Part shown: piece after piece, positions 1 through 5,338 of the stretch | Numbering within the stretch: position 1 is the first letter of the stretch | How the letters are laid out: each line of letters begins with the position of its first letter | Assembly: GCA_964649385.1 (NCBI GenBank) | Contig: CAZYRA010000075.1 | Location: 1 to 5,338 of the forward strand | Source of the DNA: UBA5760 sp964649385 | GTDB lineage: Bacteria; Chloroflexota; Dehalococcoidia; Dehalococcoidales; UBA5760 | DNA length: 5,338 nucleotides | Direction of reading: 5' to 3' | The notes under the pieces: generated by a model | The model's database searches: none | Told to the model about the DNA's origin: nothing | Seen by the model: the letters and a program-made list of their open reading frames with translations, nothing else | Program-made: the position numbers and the translations under genes

Positions 1-1369
1 TGGCGTGGAGGAGAGAGCCGATATGATGTAGCTTGAAGCCCTTTTCCTTGGAGGTGTTGCTGATTCGCATCCAGGCAATATCCCGCTGCCCGTTGTGCCA
101 AGTTCCCTGGGCATAGTTTATCAAGTGATGGATTTGACGCTCCAGGATTGGCTCATAGTCTTCCTGCAACTCTCTTCCGGCGACCTCAACGACGATCGCC
201 AGTGGCAGTGTGCCGCCCGGCTCAACATCATCTATCTCAGGGCCAATCACCTCAATCTTGCCGTCCTCTACCTCGTCCATCCGCTTGGAGGTTGCCAGTT
301 CAACCATTAGGGTCCGGTTGCCACCCGTCTCCAGATAGAACTCACCCTTGCGTATCCGCTCACCCTCAAAGGCGGGGCCGAAGGCTACCGGGATTGGTAC
401 CTCGGTGACGCTGGTCTTCAGCCCTCTTACCTCTACAGCCTTGGCTACGATATCATCGTGTGGGATATTAGAGACAACGTGCTCATAGGTACAAATACCA
501 GAGGGTAGAATCTCAGGTATCGGGGTGTCGGCAATGGTGGGGAAACCCCAGTTGACTGCCCCCACTGCATTAGCATACCACTCATCAGTAACATAGCCCA
601 TTGGCATAACGAAGGAAAAGACACGGTCTTTATTATAGATAAGGATCTTCCTGAAATCACCGGGGTCGATACCGCCGAAGGAAAGGGCGACCCTGGTGGC
701 AAAGCCCATAGCGAATACGGCTGAGGTGATATCGGGGCCGAAGGAGACCAGGCGGGTCGGCCATCCGATTTGTACGCCAGCCTCCAGAAGCTGCTCGGCA
801 AACCTCTGCCCGTTGTACTGGGCCGCCATAAAGATATAAAGGTTCTTCTCCTGAAGCTCCTGAGCTACCTTCTTGGCTATCTCCGGGTTCGGTGCCGCGC
901 CGACGATAGCAGCAAAGCCCGGGGCGGTACCGTCAACAAACTCGACCCCTCTCTTCCTCAGAATGATATCATCGGCAGCCCCCAGCCAGATGGTACTCTC
1001 AGTGGTATCTTCCTGTTTGGTGTAAAAATCGGGCTGTTCCAGATACCTGATGACTTCGATGATTTCCTCGGCGAAGAAGGTTGCCATACCAGCGTCGAGC
1101 GCCGGCGCCAGATAGGGTAAAGGGTGCTCTTCCCTTACCAGCGGCGGCAGCAGAGCCCGACACCTTTCCAGTACCGGCTCGGCATCACCCAGCTTTTCCA
1201 CCTTGAGCCCCAGTATTCCGTAGATTACCGGGAGGTAATAGGCGGTATTGGGGAAGCCTATCGGCTCATTGGCTCCCCACTTCTCCATTGCTTCCCGCCA
1301 TTTCTCATTAGCCTGACCTACAATCTTGTGGGCTCCGCGAATAGCGGCTGATGCAATTACCTTTGACAT
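1..1369 (-). CDS. acsB: Acetyl-CoA synthase (CODH/ACS complex, AcsB), N-terminal 456 residues, 3' end cut by window
   Basis: This cytoplasmic enzyme condenses CO, a methyl group from the corrinoid protein, and CoA into acetyl-CoA. I translated the open frame by hand: it runs from ATG at 1369 to the left edge with no stop. Family landmarks are NTAYYLPVIYG (41-51), the block FGPAFEGERIRKG (330-342), GGNRT (349-353), GKIEVIGPEID (370-380) and the conserved stretch around LINYAQGTWHNGQRDIAW (416-433). The N-terminal region that docks on CODH and forms the gas channel is present, so this is the bacterial AcsB type, not the short archaeal CdhC. By my recollection of the Moorella enzyme (about 729 residues), the N-terminus here is some 15 residues shorter. 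The nickel-binding A-cluster cysteines belong to the C-terminal third and lie outside the window, so catalytic integrity cannot be judged. The start is supported by a strong ribosome site, and the gene begins 33 bases after cooS. Confidence 0.96.
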   Translation of the reverse strand, partial: MSKVIASAAIRGAHKIVGQANEKWREAMEKWGANEPIGFPNTAYYLPVIYGILGLKVEKLGDAEPVLERCRALLPPLVREEHPLPYLAPALDAGMATFFAEEIIEVIRYLEQPDFYTKQEDTTESTIWLGAADDIILRKRGVEFVDGTAPGFAAIVGAAPNPEIAKKVAQELQEKNLYIFMAAQYNGQRFAEQLLEAGVQIGWPTRLVSFGPDITSAVFAMGFATRVALSFGGIDPGDFRKILIYNKDRVFSFVMPMGYVTDEWYANAVGAVNWGFPTIADTPIPEILPSGICTYEHVVSNIPHDDIVAKAVEVRGLKTSVTEVPIPVAFGPAFEGERIRKGEFYLETGGNRTLMVELATSKRMDEVEDGKIEVIGPEIDDVEPGGTLPLAIVVEVAGRELQEDYEPILERQIHHLINYAQGTWHNGQRDIAWMRISNTSKEKGFKLHHIGSLLHA

Positions 1370-1373
1370 CCTT

Positions 1374-1381
1374 CTCCCCTT
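1374..1381 (-). promoter_or_regulatory. Ribosome binding site of acsB
   Basis: On the minus strand the bases AAGGGGAG, followed by AAGG, lie directly before ATG 1369. This purine run fixes the acsB start and is the only signal I see in the 33-base gap after cooS. No terminator hairpin or promoter is visible there, so acsB is probably read from the same transcript as cooS. Confidence 0.7.
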
Positions 1382-1402
1382 CCAGCCTCGGGATTTTGCC
1401 TC

Positions 1403-3370
1403 TTAGGCTGCGTCCAGTTCACGCCTCATTTCCATATCATAGAGAATTCTCTCTCGAGCCTTATCAATACCTAATGCCTTACGCTTTTTGTCAATATGCT
1501 CAATCATCAGTTGAGCTGCCCTAATCGGGTCTGCCTCAAAGGCCCACATACCACCATACAGCTCCTCAAAATCCTTAAAGAGGAAATCAGTTACCTCCTT
1601 GCTACCCAGAGTCGGCCAGTTTACGCCGAATACAGTAAATATTCCTGAGCCGACAAAATACTGACCGATTGAGATTGCCTTCTCACTCATCCACTCCGGA
1701 CCGGCTCCGGCTACAGGCAGGTCACTGACATCATCACCTAAACCTCCATCCTTGACCATCATCGTCGCCGCAACTAAAATGCGGGCATTATCAACACAGG
1801 AACCGAGATCCAATACCGGTGGAATGCCGATAGCTTCACATACCGATGCCAGTCCTTCACCGGCATACTCGGCGGCTGCTTCAGGAAGCATCAGGCCGGC
1901 TTTGGCACAGGCCATGGCACTACAGCCAGTCTGCAAAACCAAGACATCATTCTTGATAAGCTCCTTAACCATGGCAACATGCCCACTATCATGAGTAACC
2001 CGGGCATTATTGCAGCCGACGACTCCAGCTACCCCCCGTATTCTTCCGTTGATAATATTATCATTCAAGGGACGATAGGAGGCTCGGAAGAGACCACCCA
2101 TCAGGTAATTAATCGTCTCGTGGCTGAAGCCAGCAATGAGGTCAGTTTCTTGTTGGGGAACCCGAATGCTGCCACCCCGGTTGGGGAAGTTGTCAATGGC
2201 TGTCCTGATAATATCCCGGGCAATTTCTGCAGCATTATGTTCATTGAATTCAATATGCATGGCACCTTCAATACGAGCTCGGGGGTCGGTGGTGATAACC
2301 TTGGTGTGGTAGCACTGGGCCACATCGGCCAGACCCTGCATAATGCACTGAACATCGACTACTATGGCATCCAGTACGCCGGTAACAATAGCCAGTTCCT
2401 GCTGCAGAAAATTGCCGGCGATAGGGATGCCGTGACGCATTAATATCTCATTGGCGGTACAACACATACCAGCCAGGTTTATTCCCGTTGCCCCCTTGGA
2501 CCTGGCATATTCCACAATTTGGGGGTCTTGAGCTACCACGGCAAGCATCTCAGCCAGTTGTGGCTCGTGTCCATGAATAATCAGGTTTACCTCATCCTCC
2601 CTAAGAACACCGAGGTTTATCCGGCCCAGAACGGGGGCCGGGGTACCGAACATAACATCTTGTAGCTCGGTAGCAATCATGCTGCCACCCCAGCCATCAG
2701 CTAGTGACGTTCGAACCACCTGCTTGAGTAAGCTCTTATAGTCCTGGTCAACCCCCATATGGGTACGGTGCATTATCTCCACTATTTCCCTATCGATGCC
2801 GCGTGGGGCAACCCCCTGTTTGCGCCACAGTTCCTGCCGCTTCAAGGGGGCTCGCTTGAGAAATAGGATTTCCCCCTCCTGTCTGCCAAACTCCTTCATG
2901 GCAATTTCGCCAATATCAACAGCTATTTCATCGTTACTTCGCTCACCAATCTCTACACCAAGGTCCAGAGCTAGCTGCAGCAGCTTCTGCTCGTCCTTTA
3001 TCTGGTAGCCCGGTGCCTCCCCTCTTGCCACAGCGAGGAATGTCTCCGTTACCTTACGAGCATGGTCACTATGGGCAGCTGCACCACCGGCCACCATACG
3101 TGCGAAATTACGAGCGGCGATGGTCTCCGCGGTAGCCCCACAGACACCCCTTCGTTTCCTTTTCTCTTCGGGTGTCTCTTCCTTGCCTTTGGCCAGCGGT
3201 ACCCGGCACGGCCCCATGCTACAGTTTTTACAACAACTACCTACCGACCCTATCGGACAGGGCTTCATGGACTCCGCTCTGTCAAAGACAACACTACACC
3301 CGTCACTGGCTGCCTTTTCTATCATCTCATTAGTAGCTGGGTCAATACTTTTGTTTTCTTTTTCTACCAT
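1403..3370 (-). CDS. cooS: Ni-dependent carbon monoxide dehydrogenase catalytic subunit (CooS/AcsA), complete
   Basis: This enzyme interconverts CO2 and CO. Beside AcsB it most likely supplies CO to acetyl-CoA synthase as the beta subunit of the CODH/ACS complex. The 655 residues match the usual family length. All metal ligands can be placed by analogy with the Carboxydothermus enzyme: C38 and C46 for the D-cluster shared across the homodimer; C47, C50, C55 and C77 for the B-cluster; and H268, C304, C342, C453, C483 and C525 for the Ni-Fe-S C-cluster. K564 in EWMSEKAISIG and H100/H103 in AAAHSDH fit the catalytic lysine and the proton-relay histidines. The C55-C77 spacing is longer than in the well-studied enzymes, with a charged Lys/Arg/Glu insert. 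The gene starts 15 bases after acsD and stops 33 bases before acsB. No cooC maturation gene is in view. Role assignment to the AcsA class rests on the neighbours; the family call itself is secure. Confidence 0.98.
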   Translation of the reverse strand: MVEKENKSIDPATNEMIEKAASDGCSVVFDRAESMKPCPIGSVGSCCKNCSMGPCRVPLAKGKEETPEEKRKRRGVCGATAETIAARNFARMVAGGAAAHSDHARKVTETFLAVARGEAPGYQIKDEQKLLQLALDLGVEIGERSNDEIAVDIGEIAMKEFGRQEGEILFLKRAPLKRQELWRKQGVAPRGIDREIVEIMHRTHMGVDQDYKSLLKQVVRTSLADGWGGSMIATELQDVMFGTPAPVLGRINLGVLREDEVNLIIHGHEPQLAEMLAVVAQDPQIVEYARSKGATGINLAGMCCTANEILMRHGIPIAGNFLQQELAIVTGVLDAIVVDVQCIMQGLADVAQCYHTKVITTDPRARIEGAMHIEFNEHNAAEIARDIIRTAIDNFPNRGGSIRVPQQETDLIAGFSHETINYLMGGLFRASYRPLNDNIINGRIRGVAGVVGCNNARVTHDSGHVAMVKELIKNDVLVLQTGCSAMACAKAGLMLPEAAAEYAGEGLASVCEAIGIPPVLDLGSCVDNARILVAATMMVKDGGLGDDVSDLPVAGAGPEWMSEKAISIGQYFVGSGIFTVFGVNWPTLGSKEVTDFLFKDFEELYGGMWAFEADPIRAAQLMIEHIDKKRKALGIDKARERILYDMEMRRELDAA

Positions 3371-3374
3371 TTTA

Positions 3375-3381
3375 CCGCCTC
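3375..3381 (-). promoter_or_regulatory. Ribosome binding site of cooS
   Basis: The minus-strand bases GAGGCGG lie four bases before ATG 3370, with the GAGG core about eight bases away. They fill most of the 15-base gap between acsD and cooS, which leaves no room for a separate promoter. Confidence 0.65.
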
Positions 3382-3385
3382 AAAA

Positions 3386-4333
3386 TTATGATGCCGTAAG
3401 CTCAACTATCATCTCCCGAACCAACCTGATCGCTTCGGGGTGTCTCATAATTATCACATCACCACCGGCCAGGAGCAGCACCATCGCTGACATTGCCTCC
3501 ATCAGGATGCCCCTCTTTTTAGCATTGCCAAGCGCAGGGGCTTCTTCAGTAGGAATATGCGCCTCCTTGGTCTTCCACACCTCTTTAGCCAGATTACAGA
3601 TGATGGGGAACTGTAGCTTGTCATCCTGCTGGGCCAATCCCGCCATCCTCATTCTCTCCATTACCGAGTAGGTGTACTCGATACCATAGCCTATCCCGCT
3701 GACGGTGGGGTCCACGATAATCTGCTCGTCGGGGACACCGAGACTTCCCAACAGGATATTAAGCTGCTTGGCCAGGTTTATATCGATAGGTGTTGACGCA
3801 ATCACCGTATGCTTATAGGCAATAGCCTGAGCGCCGATCTTCTTGTGGTCTCCCTCCTCAACCGGTCCGATTATGAGATTCTTCCCCTGGCAGATCTCAG
3901 CCACTCTGCTCAATACCTCGATATCCTTCTCGTGATTACTGGTACCCCAGACGATTAAGGGCACATCAACAGCATCAGCTACCCTTTTCACCACCGCAGC
4001 CGCTTCATCAGCGCCGCGGTCCAGGCCATTGGGGTCAGTACTCTCCAACTGCAGGGCGACCATCTCCACCCCATAATCAGTGACGCATTTTTTCGCCCAG
4101 GCTACCGGGTCATCGGTTACTCCGGCAAAGGGTTCCAGGGCAGCCTCGGCCCACTCCTCCGGTGGTATGTCGTAGACCTCCATGGCTATTCGGGGCAGCC
4201 TCGGCATCTCTCCTTCAAAGAGGTAGAAAGGGTAAGCAGTCTCACCGCCAACAGTTATCTGCTTCTCTCCCTTGCCAAGTACTAACTCTCTTATTTTACC
4301 GCTATATTGTGTTTTCGGAATCTCAAGGGCCAT
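3386..4333 (-). CDS. acsD: Corrinoid iron-sulfur protein small subunit (acetyl-CoA decarbonylase/synthase delta subunit)
   Basis: AcsD (CdhD in archaeal naming) pairs with AcsC to form the corrinoid iron-sulfur protein, which carries the methyl group from methyl-THF to the A-cluster of acetyl-CoA synthase. The 315 residues are close to the family norm of roughly 310 to 325 and fit its single TIM-barrel fold. Landmarks are GGETAYPFYLFEGEMP (29-44), DPVAWAKKCV (75-84), LQLESTDPNG (94-103), DINLAKQLNILLG (184-196), the signature VDPTVSGIGYGIEYTYS (207-223) and GGDVIIMRHPE (290-300). The protein binds no iron-sulfur cluster of its own; in known complexes the 4Fe-4S and most of the corrinoid-binding part belong to AcsC, whose gene is not in this window. 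The start is supported by an excellent ribosome site. The gene lies between the small unknown protein (16-base gap) and cooS (15-base gap), so it is very likely co-transcribed and made in proportion with CODH/ACS. Confidence 0.96.
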   Translation of the reverse strand: MALEIPKTQYSGKIRELVLGKGEKQITVGGETAYPFYLFEGEMPRLPRIAMEVYDIPPEEWAEAALEPFAGVTDDPVAWAKKCVTDYGVEMVALQLESTDPNGLDRGADEAAAVVKRVADAVDVPLIVWGTSNHEKDIEVLSRVAEICQGKNLIIGPVEEGDHKKIGAQAIAYKHTVIASTPIDINLAKQLNILLGSLGVPDEQIIVDPTVSGIGYGIEYTYSVMERMRMAGLAQQDDKLQFPIICNLAKEVWKTKEAHIPTEEAPALGNAKKRGILMEAMSAMVLLLAGGDVIIMRHPEAIRLVREMIVELTAS

Positions 4334-4340
4334 TTTCTAG

Positions 4341-4347
4341 CTCCTTT
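4341..4347 (-). promoter_or_regulatory. Ribosome binding site of acsD
   Basis: The minus-strand bases AAAGGAG sit seven bases before ATG 4333, a near-ideal Shine-Dalgarno sequence at near-ideal spacing. It confirms the acsD start in the 16-base gap after the small upstream gene. Confidence 0.75.
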
Positions 4348-4349
4348 CT

Positions 4350-4568
4350 TCAGGCTGGGTTTTTTCTCTTCTCGCTGCCGTACCAGTCTTTCCCGTACAA
4401 ATATCGTTCGCCGGTCTGTAGATATTTAAGCTTCTCCTCTCGGCTGATTAGCTTTTGCCGCCACCTGCCGAGGTCCTCGCTGTCAGGTTTGCCCTCCTCG
4501 TAGGTCTCCCCCAACACCTCTACCTTCTCTCTGCCAGGAGCACTCATTTCCACAATCTTGTATTCCAT
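4350..4568 (-). CDS. Small charged protein of unknown function inside the Wood-Ljungdahl operon (72 residues)
   Basis: I do not recognise this protein. The chosen ATG at 4568 gives 72 residues and has a strong Shine-Dalgarno AAGGAAGG seven bases upstream. A GTG at 4601, overlapping the folD stop as GTGA, would add 11 residues (83 in total), but it has no ribosome site, and its extra codons would be the Shine-Dalgarno region itself. The protein is hydrophilic, with about 15 acidic and 15 basic residues. It has no cysteine or histidine, so it is unlikely to bind an Fe-S cluster or nickel. It has no signal peptide or membrane segment. The first half (EYKIVEMSAPGREKVEVLGE) looks like beta strands; the middle (SEDLGRWRQKLISREEKLKY) looks helical; the tail is rich in Tyr, Lys and Gly (ERYLYGKDWYG). 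It lies tightly between folD and acsD, each with its own good ribosome site, which argues for a real gene. A role as accessory or small subunit of a neighbouring enzyme is only inference. Confidence 0.8.
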   Translation of the reverse strand: MEYKIVEMSAPGREKVEVLGETYEEGKPDSEDLGRWRQKLISREEKLKYLQTGERYLYGKDWYGSEKRKNPA

Positions 4569-4575
4569 AGCTCCC

Positions 4576-4583
4576 CCTTCCTT
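4576..4583 (-). promoter_or_regulatory. Ribosome binding site deciding the start of the 72-residue protein
   Basis: The minus-strand bases AAGGAAGG, followed by GGGAG, lie seven bases before ATG 4568 in the 29-base gap after folD. The alternative GTG at 4601 has no comparable purine run in front of it, so this site selects the shorter protein. Confidence 0.7.
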
Positions 4584-4597
4584 ACCTTCCTTATTTA

Positions 4598-5338
4598 TCA
4601 CAGGCCACTGGCTAGCTTGGCTGCGGTGACCGTACTGTGCATGAGCATAGTTACCGTCATCGGGCCCACTCCGCCGGGTACCGGGGTAATCGCCTCGGCC
4701 TTCTCTTTAACCGCGTCAAAGTCCAGGTCGCCGACCAGCTTTTCCTTATCGCTGGAAGGATCCTTTATGTAGTTAGCACCAAAATCGATGGCTATTACGC
4801 CCTCCTTGACCATATCCGCGGTAATGAATTTTGCTCTGTCAACGGCGACAACGAGTATATCTGCCTGGCGGGTGTAGTGCGCTAGGTCCGGAGTCAAGGG
4901 ATGGCAGAGCGTCACGTTAGCCCCTATCTTTTCCTGGGCCCAGATTGAGGCCAGTGGCTTCCCAACCAGGTTATCCACATTCACCATCACCACGTTCCTG
5001 CCCTTAAGATTACCGTAGCCATAGCGCACCAGCAACTCATGGATACCGATAGGAGTTGCGGGCAGAAACGCCTTCTGGCCCAGCCAGGCTTTACCCACAT
5101 TGGTCGGATGAAACCCGTCCACATCCTTATCAGGTGAGACGGCATTCAGGGCCTTGTTTTCATCGATATGTTCCGGCAGGGGGAGCTGGATGAAGATGCC
5201 GTGAATCCCATCATCCGCATTAAGCCGTTCAATCTCCTTAAGCAAATCCGGCTCGGGCGTGTTTTCGGCGAGCCTTAACATCTCCGTGCGGATGCCTAGT
5301 TCGTTAGCCGCCTTTTCCTTGAGCCGGATATAACTGGC
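4598..5338 (-). CDS. folD: Bifunctional methylene-THF dehydrogenase / methenyl-THF cyclohydrolase FolD, 5' end cut by window
   Basis: FolD interconverts methylene-THF, methenyl-THF and formyl-THF, the middle steps of the methyl branch. The frame stays open through the right edge: 246 residues are visible and roughly 40 to 50 N-terminal ones are missing. The ATG at 5279-5281 is internal, because the residues before it (SYIRLKEKAANELGI) match the conserved FolD region. Catalytic residues are present: Y3 and K7 of the YxxxK motif, Q51 in QLPLP, and D74 in PDKDVDGFHP (visible numbering). The C-terminal PVPGGVGPMT (219-228) is intact. The cofactor domain is unusual. The expected GRS of the G-R-S-x-x-V-G-x-P loop reads NVD (120-122) before NLVGKP, the usual VGKP reads VDRA (166-169), and CHS reads CHP (145-147). 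The frame is otherwise intact, so this looks like divergence rather than decay; a changed cofactor preference is inference. The stop is 29 bases before the next start. Confidence 0.95.
   Translation of the reverse strand, partial: ASYIRLKEKAANELGIRTEMLRLAENTPEPDLLKEIERLNADDGIHGIFIQLPLPEHIDENKALNAVSPDKDVDGFHPTNVGKAWLGQKAFLPATPIGIHELLVRYGYGNLKGRNVVMVNVDNLVGKPLASIWAQEKIGANVTLCHPLTPDLAHYTRQADILVVAVDRAKFITADMVKEGVIAIDFGANYIKDPSSDKEKLVGDLDFDAVKEKAEAITPVPGGVGPMTVTMLMHSTVTAAKLASGL

Noticed and set aside
95..1351. Several plus-strand open frames and one minus-strand frame (445-801)
   Set aside because: All fall within the hand-translated acsB frame. The 445-801 frame is on the same strand but in a different phase from acsB, and it lacks AcsB motifs.
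1370..1402. Possible terminator or promoter between cooS and acsB
   Set aside because: The 33 bases show no stable stem-loop with a T-run and no -35/-10 pair; they are accounted for by the acsB ribosome site.
2101..2355. Minus-strand 84-codon frame inside cooS
   Set aside because: It is out of phase with cooS, and the in-phase reading contains the conserved CODH sequence without a break.
1979..2443. Plus-strand open frame of 154 codons
   Set aside because: It lies antisense inside cooS, whose translation is fully explained by conserved metal-ligand motifs. The plus-strand product resembles no known protein and has no convincing ribosome site.
3120..3671. Plus-strand open frame of 183 codons spanning the cooS-acsD junction
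   Set aside because: It is antisense to the cooS N-terminus and the acsD C-terminus, both confirmed by family motifs. The Ser/Pro-rich product is typical of a shadow frame.
4569..4601. GTG at 4601 overlapping the folD stop as the start of the small protein
   Set aside because: No Shine-Dalgarno precedes it, and the extra 11 codons would be the purine-rich ribosome site of the ATG at 4568. Coupling through the overlap cannot be fully excluded.
4598..5281. FolD starting at the ATG at 5279-5281 as a complete 227-residue protein
   Set aside because: The codons upstream to the window edge continue the conserved FolD N-terminal region, including the catalytic YxxxK, so that ATG is an internal methionine.

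Overview
The window holds part of one minus-strand gene cluster for the carbonyl and methyl branches of the Wood-Ljungdahl (reductive acetyl-CoA) pathway. Transcription runs from high to low coordinates. The gene order is folD (5' end cut by the right edge), a 72-residue protein of unknown function, acsD/cdhD (small subunit of the corrinoid iron-sulfur protein), cooS/acsA (Ni-Fe-S carbon monoxide dehydrogenase), and acsB (acetyl-CoA synthase, 3' part cut by the left edge). The gaps between genes are about 15 to 35 bases. Each internal start has a purine-rich Shine-Dalgarno sequence, and no gap has room for a convincing promoter or terminator. I therefore read the five genes as one operon that continues beyond both edges.

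The organism is most likely a strictly anaerobic bacterium. It uses tetrahydrofolate (FolD) rather than tetrahydromethanopterin. Its AcsB carries the N-terminal CODH-binding region found in bacterial enzymes and missing from the short archaeal CdhC. GC content looks near balanced. The set fits an uncultured acetogen or a related anaerobe of sediment or subsurface. A Chloroflexota (Dehalococcoidia-like) origin is possible, but the sequence alone does not settle the lineage.

The genes work together as follows. FolD interconverts methenyl-/methylene-THF and formyl-THF on the methyl branch. A methyl group later reaches the corrinoid protein, of which AcsD is one half. CooS reduces CO2 to CO, or oxidises CO. 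AcsB joins CO, the methyl group and CoA into acetyl-CoA. Missing from the window are acsC (large corrinoid subunit), acsE (methyltransferase), metF, fhs and the nickel-insertion ATPase cooC. They may lie just outside.

No stretch over 300 bases lacks a gene. The many plus-strand open frames are shadows of the minus-strand genes. I see no mobile element, CRISPR array, tRNA or rRNA. The system itself is known. The points most worth a second look are a FolD whose usual NADP-binding signature is replaced, and the small unrecognised protein inside the operon.
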